Shown here: positions 26,016 to 38,191 of the stretch, piece by piece | Layout: each line of letters starts with the position of its first letter | Numbering within the stretch: position 1 is the stretch's first letter | DNA from: Epiperipatus broadwayi | Lineage: Eukaryota; Onychophora; Udeonychophora; Euonychophora; Peripatidae | Assembly: GCA_028023455.1 (NCBI GenBank) | Contig: JAQFVV010006271.1 | Location: 3,122,673 to 3,186,672, forward strand | Reading direction: 5' to 3' | DNA: 64,000 nucleotides | Made by a program: the position numbers and the translations under genes | The notes under the pieces: model-generated | What the model saw: only the letters and a program-made list of their open reading frames with translations | Told to the model about the DNA's origin: nothing | The model's database searches: none

Positions 26016-29000
26016 GAGATCCTCACCACTGGCTAGGTTACAAGTTAGTGACTAAAATATCTTTCCTAGCAACGTTTCCTATTTTTGAGATAAACCCTAT
26101 TCTTGTCATGATTTCTAATGACATAATTTGTAATAAATTAAATGCCACAAATAACATAAGATGTGCTCTTCTTCTAGCAATAAATAAGAAATACTTATAC
26201 TACACTAGTAATACTTATTATAGAGATATAAAAAATTTAAGTAAATCACTGCAATAACCACAATGGTCAATGAGCTCAGGATTCTTACTGTAACTCTTGT
26301 GAAAAGCACTAATATGAACTTGCCTACTAAGTAAATGAATAGGTAAATGAATAGATGAATGATATCCTGGCTGACTATAGGAGGCAAACACTTAATTAAA
26401 GTGACTTTGTTCTACTACAGAATAACACTATTTATCAAAATTATTAAAATGATTTTTATTTAAATATTTAACTGCATAATTAAAATATTCAAAATTTAGA
26501 CTAATTATAGCCTTTTTACCCAGGACATCACTTGAGATGGAAAAAAAGACAATGGTGCTTTTTATGTTCTTCCACCTTTCCACAGACAACTTTCATAAGC
26601 AACTAAATGTAAACTGGACCTTGACATTAAAATAATACAAGAGTGTGCAGTCTAAAATAGTATGGATAATTTTCTATATTGTTAAACCATTTTCATTTTA
26701 TATTACACCATCTTCTATCTTAGAAGATAACAGTTTAAAATACTTATTAAGCGAAATATTGCTTTGGTATCCGGAAATGTGAATTTATCTGTTTCAGTGA
26801 TTTCATCCAGAAATCACAACTATATGCATAACTTTATCTTATTTCTGTGGATATAAAAGTATTCTGCATGACATTAATTAAATCAAATAATTAATATTGT
26901 GAACCCAAGACAATAACAACCAAAAAGTAAGCAGAAACTAAATTGATTTTAAATAAATACTCAATAAGTTTATTTACATTATAATATAAGATAATAAAAT
27001 TTACATAAACTTGGAAAGAATCAAATGTAGTCATTTATCTTACAGTATTTAAACAAAAACTTATGGTCTCTCACATAAACTAATAAGGCTTCTTTTGAAA
27101 AATAAATAATTTTACATAAATCACCCTATTTAACAGTTTATTTAAATGGAGAGTTAACACTACCTAATTCTTATCCACCTCCAATATAAGTAATCTCTCA
27201 ACAACTTTGGGCATTATAAAATTTATATGCTTTACATTGGATTAATCATTACCCCAGTAACATATAATTTTCTTTTATTTATTTACTCTAAAATAAGACA
27301 TAAAAAATTAGTAACTAGGATTAATGGACCAATTTGCTAATACTTGATATTATCAGCTAAATAAATTTAAGCAATAGCTGGCATATCTAAAATATGTTTT
27401 AAATAACAAACAATATTCTTCTATTGCTTAGACATTTGAATTAATAAATAACTGATTAAATAAATGAAATGTATGGGTCACTCATCAGAAGTCATTTGCA
27501 CACATAAAATTAAGAAATTACTTCCACATAATATAAATTAATAAAAATGGTAAAGTAAGTGACATACACATCCATTGGTGAAAGTTCTAGATGAATACAG
27601 CATTACATAGCATATGTGGATTGCACTTACTGGCCATATGCTTACAATTTGAACATCTAAATTTACTAACTATTGTTGGTTGGTTTGTGGATGATTTTAG
27701 CACCACAATAGCACAAAACAGACCACACTTAAGCACCAAAATAACTGAGTGTAATCTGAAGAAACTAAATCCTTCAAACTAGCTTATCTTGTCATCACAT
27801 ATTAAAAACACAGTACAACCTCACCTACTATGGTAGAAAAATAGCTTTAAATACATCATGGATGATAGGCTCGACATATGTTCTGCAGAACAAAGTAGCA
27901 TAATCAATAAATACATCATAATAATGGTGGCTTCCAAACATCTACTTCTGAGGCAAAAGAGTATGCCTGAACTTTTGTCACAGTGCATCAAGAAAACATA
28001 GAAAGACACACCAAAAACATGTATCTTCTAAATATGTGATAATAATCACTGGAAATAAACACTATCACCTCATATAACAATATAATAAATATGGGAAATT
28101 TATCCACTCCATCAAGCACAATAATAAATATCAGTATGGCCTTACATTATGAGGATAAGCAATACTAACTAACAATGACAAGATATAAACATCACTATAA
28201 CTAACTAAGGCCATATTCAAAATTTTAATCATACTAACAATAAGCAATGTCTGAACCAACATTTGGAATTTAAATCAACTCTCTGAAAAATTAATAAAAA
28301 AAATTAATACTATAATAATGTTTTGGAACAAAGCAACAATGACCATGTGTATGGAATATTAAATATTCAAATTATCATAAACAGGGGACATGAATAAAAT
28401 TGGAACAAAAGTATGAGAATAATAATTTTCAATGCATAAAAATACTAGCAGATTGCATTTATGCAAAATTATAAAAGAAAAACTTCTGATAATTACTCTG
28501 GCTATTCAGCATATACCTAAGTAAATACCATATATTAAAATAATTATTGTGAGAGATGAATATCTCCCCTGACTCAAAATAATTATAGTATAATTTAGCT
28601 TATCAAGTACATATCAAATATAGAATAGAAAATGTATTTCCTGATAATGTGTAGAATATCTACACATTCTGATAAACTCATTAAAATTAAGATTACATAA
28701 ATTAATTACTTGGCACACTTGTAATACTGAATGGTATTACATTAAATGTAACAACATTTCAAAGAAAATATTGCATAAAATATTTTTACCACTATAAAAA
28801 CACCTTATTTCACAAGTGAGATTTCTTCACACTGAGCCATATTTTAAGTGCACATAATATTAATTTGACTGGCAAGCATTTTGCAAAGCTTCTAGTCAAA
28901 ATTATTTTTTCATACATTGCAAAAGAATTTCCAAAAAAGGACATATATCAAAAGTTCTTATATCTAATTTAGTTCTAAAATATAAGCAGTAAAATAAATG

Positions 29001-30520
29001 AAAAGAAAACACTAATGTTTCATGACAGGGAACATGACAATATTGTTATAATATTATTTTTTCCAGCTGATAGACACCTTTTGAATGCTGCAGGTTTATT
29101 TAATTAATACTGTAGCTTCAATTGTACTCTTTTAAGGAACACATTTTGAGCATTTTACCACATATTTGTGGAAAATAATTAGATGTTTCCAGGTTATTAC
29201 TTTATACATTTCCATAATATAAATTATAAAGGATTTTGTGAACAGAGAATAATTCAGCATATCAGAATGTCTTTAGAATATTTCTACTAACATTATGGCA
29301 TAGATTGACAAAGTATTATTTTCATATTTTCTTTTAATAACAACTTAATTTTCTTTTAAAGTTTGCATTGACAAGTTCCAGCATAGCAAACATTTTAAAT
29401 TATTTTAATTCCTTAAGTATATGTTTTTTTTTTCCATATACAAATAACTATTTTAAAGTAAGTTAATTATTTAAACGTTTTTTCAAATTATTCTATAAAC
29501 ATTTCTAATGGCAATTAATAATTTTAGTTATTAAATAGGCGAATTAATAGAATGCATTTTAAACTTTAAATATACAGTGTAATAAGTATATGGACTGGAA
29601 TATTCTTGTGAATAATTTCAATAATATTCATAAATTAATATAACAACTGCTTTTCTTTTAAACTCATTTTGAAGTTAATCTTATCCAATTGATTTATATT
29701 AAAAATAAAATTCCTCCACAAGATTTTTTTTAAAATTAAAAAAGGTTAATTGAAATACTGTAACAAAAAGAATAGGGACTACCTGAATGTACTCAAAGTT
29801 CATTGTTGACTTGAAAATAATTAAGTTTAAATTAAATACTTTTAGGAAAAATAATAAAAATTATAAGAAATTAATACTTTATAATTTTAACTTTTACCAG
29901 GATGTCATGAAGAATTCAAGCCAGACAAAAACAACTAGAAGAAAAAGGATGAACAAATGAAAATTGAACAATTTAAAACAACCAAACATTCTCTTTTTAT
30001 AGTATTTTTTGAATACCCAATCAGAAGATATGTCAATCTATAGATGACGTCATTCAAGGCTAGATATTTCAAAATGACATGATTTAATGAACATAATTTA
30101 GAAGAAAGTTAATAAGGTTTTCCTATACAAATAATATTATATAAAAATAATCACATTATTTGTACATCGACTGAATGAACTACCCTAGTATATTTATTCA
30201 CTAAAGTTTAAAGTAATAACTATTTTATGCATTAAATTACTTTAACTAATATTATAAATATTTGTTCATTTATACATATTTTTTAAAATGGGTTTAAAGG
30301 ACTCAAAATACAATTACTCAATTAATTTTATAATTATCCTGCATTCATGCCCACAGACTTATACACATTGACAAGGAAATGATGTTCCAAACATTAACTT
30401 AAAATATTTTTTTGTGTTTTCAATTTCATTCTCATAGTTTTGTAGTTAAGTGGAGATAAAAGTGGTTGCTAGAGAGTTGCATTAGATCCTAAGATCTAGA
30501 TGCAGTGCTCTCAGATCCAA
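26016..30520. other. AT-rich non-coding DNA, no gene seen
   Basis: Short frames only (63 codons at most), none recognisable. No repeat family from elsewhere in the window was found. Confidence 0.55.
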
Positions 30521-30524
30521 AGCT

Positions 30525-30564
30525 CCTCACTGACGAAGGCCATAAGCCAGAAAATAGTCTGGGG
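30525..30564 (+). ncRNA. Isolated hammerhead-like motif with intact core boxes
   Basis: Stem I is CCTCA (30525-30529) with TGGGG (30560-30564), one G-T wobble. CTGACGA (30530-30536), GAAA (30550-30553) and GTC (30557-30559) all match the hammerhead consensus. Stem II is GGC (30538-30540) with GCC (30546-30548), bounded by an A-A mismatch where the consensus has G-C. Stem III would be very short (GAAA-ATA-GTC). The surrounding 30480-30600 resembles the array monomers only around the motif. It is the best-preserved catalytic core in the window, though minimal. Confidence 0.5.
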
Positions 30565-30599
30565 ATATTGGATGAGTAGGCATTAGATAGGGATTTTAT

Positions 30600-33360
30600 G
30601 CACAAGCCTTCTGGCATCCATTGATTACTCTGTTTAGCACAGGTGGCAATATTGTATGGAGAGTTTTGCTCTGTTTATTAACTTAATTTATTAACTACTT
30701 TTTAATTAACAAATTGTAATTTATAATAACTACCAAATAAAATATTTAAAGATATTAAATATTAAAATCACTTTAATAAACTTAAAGCTGACTTACTATA
30801 AACTAATATTTAACTTTCATACTACTATTCTAAAGATTTACAAAAGCTAATTTTAAGCTAATTTTACATTCTCTATTCTCTTCTGTCTTATAACTAAATT
30901 ATTATAATAGTAGAATATTATTTTCTTGCACACATTTTAATATAATGATGTTATTTTATAAATGAATAAAATTATTAAAAGCAATATAAACTATTATGCT
31001 TATGGCATATTTGGCAATTCCAATACCAACAGTAACATCAACTCTAAACTTCATGAAAGACAAATAAGTTCTTAATAAAATAAATACAATAACTTACAAA
31101 CTCTGATTTATTAATAGTTAAGGGATGTAGAATTAAGATCAATGAATGGTGTATCTAATGACTCAAATAAATACATTATTCCAAAACAAATAAATAATTA
31201 AAATATTATTTAAAATAAAATATGGGCTTAAGATCTACAGTATTGTAATCAATAATGCAAAAATTTTAATTGTATTTTAAATGTAAAAGTTTTCCAAAAT
31301 CATTATGATATATTAATACATGATAAAATATACTGTATTAAATAGTAATGACTTTAAGATAATAAAATAATGTGTTGATTGCAATAACAATAATAATATG
31401 TATGATGATTAGCAATAAGAACTCAGACAACTGAATGTATTTTTAAAACAACAAGATTTATTTACACTATTTACATTTTAAAAAAAAAAAATAAACAATT
31501 AAAAACATCTATTTTAGAAACAATATAAAGCAAGATATATTTCATTTGAAAACCAGTATATCAGTTTTGAGGCACTGATATGTTTAGTAACATAATATCC
31601 GTTTATAATATGCTACTGAAAGCATTAATATAAAACTAAACTTTTTAATTAATAATTTGATAATGACATTATCATAATAAACACAAATGACAATTTTTAT
31701 TGTTTAGTGTGAATAAATTTATTTCATAATATACAAAGAGACACCAGAAATCAAATGTATGTATGATACTAAATTTTGCCTATGTCCATAAAATAAGCAT
31801 TCTAACTAGTGAAAGGTCATATTGATCCATCAGTGAACTACTGCTTGATGAAATAAAATAACATTGCACATGCATATCCCTTATTATGCTATATATAAGT
31901 TTTAAAATTACTAGTAACTTTTGTTGGTTTGCTTGAATGTCGATGATATAATATTTAATGAAATTGTATGTTTCTCACATGGATAAAATGGAAACTAGCA
32001 CAAAACCTCATAAAAACAATGGCAAGATAAAATAATTCTTACAATAAAAGCTTTAAAGATAAATATCCTACTTCATATATATATATTGTAGTGATGAGCT
32101 ACAACCTGCCACACTATCCAGTTATTTAAGACACTATACCAATTGCAACCTCATAACATATTTGCTTAACCAATAAATTGCCAAGCAAATTGACATATTA
32201 ACATCTTTTTTTTCTTTCCAACATATACATGTGTATAAACATCTTTTTATTTCTAAAGAAGTAATAAAAGCCATTAAATTATTAGGGAGAAATAGATAGG
32301 TATATTAACACTGGAATAAAACATATTATATTTTAATAATTGGGGATGACTATAAAAAAAAAAAACTTACACATAAACTTAAAAAAATAAAATAAAAACA
32401 ATGACTGAATTAAAATCTATATACATAGCAACCATTTGTGGAGATGAAGTTTGTGGAAATGAAATTTAAAATATTTATAAATTATTATTTTTATTTATAA
32501 TCGCATTTATTTATATTATGTCTGTTAAACAATAGGAAATGTCAAGGTTAAAATGCTTAAAAAACTTCACATGACCTACAACGCAGTATTAATTGTTATA
32601 ATTGTCTTCTGCATTCAAGATAGAACATTATTATTTTTTTCTAATTAAAAAAAATAAATTTGAATACAAAAAGGATGTGAATGTTCGAATTTAAATATAT
32701 AAATATTTTTTAAAATATTAATCAAAATGATCAAAAGCTGAAATTTTAAAGCAATCGTTTGAAGGGAAAGAAATAATTTGAAAGTAAGAAGATTTAAATT
32801 ATTTGCTAATTAGACAAAGTTTAGTTAAATTTATGCATTGCAGTAATATTCAATAATTAATTGTTTTGATATATAATAATATTGTCATTGAAATCTTGAG
32901 AAGCAAATGAATCAATAAATATATATTATTTTTATATCATGATTGCTTGCTGAAAAGTTTGTACCATGGGGTAATAATATGTCATCAATAAAGCCATGAA
33001 AGTTTAAAGATTTTACCTGCCTATTTAGGAGAAACTTAAAAACCATCTTTGCTTTAAATAAAATGCCTAACCAAATCCAAGACAGGATAATTGGAGAACA
33101 CTATTATTTCTTGACTCAGACAAGAAATTGCTATTTGTCATGGGAATGGAACTTCATCTCCATTCCTAGAAATTTATTTAGCAAATGAACAATTTCCAGC
33201 AGACTCATTGAACTTCAATTAACATAATGAGATAAAAATTGTGATTTTTGTTTTATTATTTTGCCTATTGTAAATTTTATGTATTATTTTTGTTTCTACA
33301 AATGGAAGTTAATGTGTATAATTTTGTAGAAATTCTGTATGAGAGTATTAAGGGGGGGGG
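30600..33360. other. AT-rich non-coding DNA, no gene seen
   Basis: No recognisable gene or repeat. It ends in a G10 run (about 33351-33361) just before the (TA)n tract into which the LTR element is inserted. Confidence 0.55.
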
Positions 33361-33363
33361 GTT

Positions 33364-33365
<2 letters not shown>

Positions 33366-33452
<87 letters not shown>
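33366..33452. repeat. (TA)n tract, left half of the LTR element target
   Basis: About 87 bp of TA directly left of the 5' LTR. A matching TA tract (52519-52578) sits directly right of the 3' LTR, so the element was inserted into a TA microsatellite. A target-site duplication cannot be distinguished from the repeat itself. Confidence 0.9.
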
Positions 33453-33456
<4 letters not shown>

Positions 33457-36400
33457 AACCTAGTGTTATTGACACTTGGTTTAATTGGCATTATGTCTGC
33501 AGGAAAACAATGCTATTCTTTAAAGAAATAAAAAGATAAAATAACAATAGTAAAAAAATTGATTAATAAAGTATGCTATTCACTCACTTTGGCATGTTTT
33601 GGGTGAATAACTAATAGATGTAATAACTCAATGTCATTTTTAAAGAGAGGACATGAATAATTTAATTAAGATAGTAATAATTAGAGCAAATTAATATGGT
33701 ATAAAAGCTAAACAGTAATTGATTTGGATGGGTAGAGGGGAGAGTGGATGAGTGTCTTATCATAAAGCACAATAACTTCTGGTAATTTTTTTTTTTGTAA
33801 AAAAAAAAAAATGTTTAAAGATTTATACATCACTGATTGTTAATTTAATGTATTTATTATTTTTTTATATTGTCAAATTACTTTGTAATCCAGGTAAATA
33901 ATACTAAAACTATATGATTGTAATAGGTTTTTCCTTTCTTTTGTTTATGTTATAATCAAATGATTATTTTTCTGGAAGAGGTCGCTAAAAAAAAACAAAA
34001 AACAAAAACAAAACAACCAATTGCATAATCAAGTTCATTTTTTTTTGGAAAAAGATAGTCTGCTTTTAGTTTTCAAGGAAGGAACAGTGCTGAAATTTGG
34101 TAACTCAATTTTTTCATTTTAATTTGCAGAAATAAATGTAATCAAAGTAAAATTTTAATAATATAATGTGTGGCTAAAATTTTTTGACAAGATATCCTGA
34201 TTTTCTTTGTCATCTACCTATTTAAAGATCTTTTATACTTAAAAATTTATTGTCTCACGCTAAAGTTCAAAAATGACAGAATTAACTAAAAGATTCACGA
34301 AAAATTATATTATATCTAAATTAAGGAAAAGAAGCGATTTCCAAGAAAAGATTAATTATTTATTAACTTTATGTCATTTATTGATATTTTCTTGGTATAA
34401 AAAAAAAGTAATAATTGAAAGAAATATTTTGAAACCAAGGAAAATCAACTAGAAACATTTTCGCGCTCTTTCTCAATATTGTCTGCCTGTACAAGTAATG
34501 TAGTTACATACGTTAAAATATGTTTTATTCATCAATAATTGTCTAAAAATAATAATAATCTTCATAATATTAAACTATACACTTGTATATTTTAAAAAAA
34601 AAAAAAGAAAAAAAATGAAAGACTTTCTTGAAGTAAATGTAAGAAAAAAATTATATACGTGCATTCTTACGAAGAAGTTACTGTTAGAAATTATAGTTTC
34701 TAGAGTATGAACAAAAACCAAATATCTTAGTGACTTAATCATAAAATTAAATGATATATTATATTATACATCAGTTGGAATTATTAAAACTTCCTGTACA
34801 CGTAAATTGACTGCAGTTATTATCATAATAATCTATCGGAAAATTGCGCATTTTCGTCCATAAGTAAGCTAGCAAATAAGTATACGTATCGTCAAAAAAA
34901 AAATTGTGTATGTTTATCATCTATAGTCAAATATTCGTCTATGTTAGAAGTCTATTTTTTTTTTCTTGGATCCCAAAATTGTAGTAGTTTAAGTCAAGTG
35001 AGAATTAATCTTCAGTTCTGCTATATTTTTCTTTACCTAATTTATTAGAAGCATGAAATAAAAGAAAACTTTTCATTAAGGAAAAAAGATAAATAAAATG
35101 CATTTATTGTTTTTAAAAATGCTTCGTAAAATACGACTGGATAAAGCTCTTCACCTGGACAAATTGCTCACAGAAAAACATTTTTCTAATGAGATAATAG
35201 GCATTTGTTAATTAATGATTTTTTAAACTAATTTGTAAAATTATATGTTTTTTTTTTGTTATATCAAAATAGGTTAAAGTCTGTATGGTCAAGTAACATT
35301 TTAATAACCTTGTAATGACAAAGGTATGTCTTAATATAATTATTCTGGGTTAAGTTTATATTTAACGCAAAAAAAAAAAAATCTATAAAATATGTTTTAA
35401 TTATTACATGCAATTGTAGATATAAACTTTGTATGTTAGATGCGTAAAAGAAAAATATTTAGATATTTAATGGGTAAAATAAATATTGAAAATTATCAGA
35501 AGTAACTAAAAAAAATGCTATAACAAGATATTTCTTGTTTAAAGTTTGAAACAAATTTATACTAATTAATTGAGGAACTTATTCCCAATTATTCTTTAAT
35601 AACACATCCACTTTATTTGGTTTAAGATAGTATGCTACCAACTATTTTGAATGTTCCTTTATTAAAATTAAAATTATTATACTTTTATTCTATGATGTCC
35701 ATTGATTTCAGATGTTGATCAAAGTATACCTGGTAACATAAGTTTATTATGATTAGTGTATTTACTTATTCTGCCCAGATATAGCATTGGTATATGCTTA
35801 ATATTCACATAGGTAATAATTATAATGTATTTATTTTGTGGGATGAAAAATGATCTCCCTAAAGCTTTGTTTTCCATGAGAGGAAAATTTTAAATATAAT
35901 CTTCGGGTATGTTTATAGCCCAAGTGATCGATTCTCATAGATAGGACAATCAAGAATTTATCTAGCATTTAGTATGCTTCATTCGTTTAAATCCCAGGAG
36001 AGGATTGTATTTGGTGTGTGTTCGTTGTATGCCCAAGTAAGAGGCAAGAAACCACCAAAATATTTTAATATAGTAGATTACTTTACAAACCTTCGTGGTT
36101 ATTCCATATTCCTCATGCGAAAATAAAGATAGCTCCACCATGGAAGGTGTTGATTATTGTGCTTAATTTTGAAAGTTCGGGCAAGATAAAGGTTATATTG
36201 GAGGGGTTAGTTCCTCAAGATCCACTTTAGTATAAATAGTGCGTTAGTAACTAGGGTCAATATCTGTATTGTGCTGCTAAATATTGCTAGTATTTGACAA
36301 GTTTATCAATGGAGAAAGTAATTAAAATTGCGTAATTTAAAATGCTTATTTACTGAAGGAATATTCAAATGCAATATTTAATTCTGGTTATTAATTAAAT

Positions 36401-37622
36401 AATACTCATATTTCAAAAGTATACGTATGAATAAAATTTATATCATAACTTAAGTTAGCATTAAGTTAAATGTAAGATGGTAATTGGAACTTCTGATAGC
36501 TGGCCTATAATTAGAATAGGTTATCCCATTAAAGACCATAAATAAAGTAAATGTATTAGAAATAAATTTAATATTTTGTATTACTATGGGATTATTGAAT
36601 AAATGTTCATATATTTTTTTTGATAATAATAAATTATAGTCTTGTTAAAATTTGTTGTAGATTCATTTTTTTTGTTTTTATATGCTAAATATAAGTGTTT
36701 GCACAATATTTGCAAAACCTTTTCTTGAGTCCGAAATCATTCCAAATTCTTAAAACTTAATATACCAGATAAATAAAGTTAAGCAGATCAGAATATGTCA
36801 TTATATTTTGTTTAATGATAATTATTTATGGAGTTGAAAACTTCAGACTAAACATTTTTTTTGTGTGTGTAAAAATGAATTTATTCCCAAACCATTAACT
36901 TTGATGGCAAATTATTCCATTCACATTTAGTTAAATTGTCTAAGTAATAAATCTTAGTTCAATTATTGTGTTGCCATGGATGATGGAAGGACACAAAAAG
37001 CACCCTTGTCTTTTTATTATTCTGACTAAGATTCTGGATAAAAGGGTCTGTATTATTCAAAATTGTATGTCATTATTGAATATAATTATCATCTTTTTAG
37101 ATAATATAGCAGTTGATATGAGAGATGAAGACACATTGAATTTAAGTAAAGTAAATGTTTCCTATAGCCGATCAGAATGCTGGTCATATGTGACAACACA
37201 ATACAGTCGAGCATTTTCTTAAATTAAACAAAGAACCCTGAGATTAGTATTGTCATTATAAATATTCTTTAAATTAATAAGTGATCAATTATTGTTATTA
37301 TTACAATCGTGGCATAGCTTAAGAGAATTGTATGTATAATTGTATTATATGAAGAGTATTTTAGATCATATTGAAAAATTAATAGCTATGTTGCTTTTAT
37401 TTTTGGGTGCCTTAACCACAACCAGAAAAATTAGTGTCACAAGTGCAGATAAACCAACTAAACTACCTAAATATTGGGTTAGAAACGAAACTAATTGTTA
37501 AAAAGATGGATTAGAAATAATATAAATTTAATAACTAAATTTAGAACCAAATAACCAGTAATAATAACTAAAGGTTGGAAATAAGAATAGAATTGCTTAA
37601 ATTTCTAATTATTGGGTTAGAA
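33453..37622 (+). repeat. Element 1, 5' LTR (about 4.17 kb)
   Basis: Begins TTGTAACC and ends GGGTTAGAA; these ends are inverted repeats of each other (TT-TAACC). Followed one base later by the primer site. The LTR lacks the piggyBac-like, element 2 and hairpin insertions seen in the 3' copy, so it records all three empty sites (TTAA at 35005-35008; ATACCAG about 36766-36772; TTAAATTGTCTAA about 36931-36943). A frame of about 80 codons near 36968-37222 is open in both LTRs with a few differences but lacks support as a gene. The length is extreme for an LTR. Confidence 0.85.
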
Positions 37623-37623
37623 A

Positions 37624-37641
37624 TGGCGCCCAATGTGGGGC
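37624..37641 (+). promoter_or_regulatory. Element 1 primer binding site (tRNA-Lys type)
   Basis: TGGCGCCCAATGTGGGGC starts one base after the 5' LTR. It matches the tRNA-Lys(1,2)-type primer site used by many retroelements at all but one position (T for C in CAACG). Confidence 0.85.
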
Positions 37642-38191
37642 TCAATGCTATAGCTGGCCACGAGGAATTTAGTAAACTTTTCTAGAAGTCGATATTAATA
37701 TTGTTTGTACTTGAATGGATTGGTTATTCATTGATTAAAAATATTTGCCAATAATGAATTGTTTTAGCCATAAGATATTATGTGAATATCTTTTATATGA
37801 TCTAATCTTTTGCCACTGAAAAATAAATAATTAAGTTGTCAGTTTAGGATGTTGTGGTCTGTAGGCAATTCCATAAAACACTGTAATGATTTTATCATTT
37901 ATGATGATCTGTTTGTCTGGTCTTGTGATTGGCACTTATGCTATATTACATAATATCTAATGATATTTATATGGACTAAGAAGCATGTAAAAAAAGGCAT
38001 ATTTAGTAGTTAATGTTGGAGCTTTAGGGATATTAAATGTCAGAGCATAGGTTTTTTTGGTGTAGATTGTTTTTGATAGGAGAGGCATGGAGGCAGGATG
38101 TCTTGTCAATAATTTCTTATCAATAAATTTATTAATACTTCATTGTTAATATTTCAGTACGGTTCAATACTAAAAGAGTTAGAATTTTAAT

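Noticed and set aside
36968-37222. 84-codon frame in the 5' LTR, also open at 51864-52118 in the 3' LTR
   Set aside because: The two copies are similar because LTRs are duplicates of one sequence. The frame starts at a non-ATG codon and resembles no protein family; conservation beyond the LTR age cannot be judged here.
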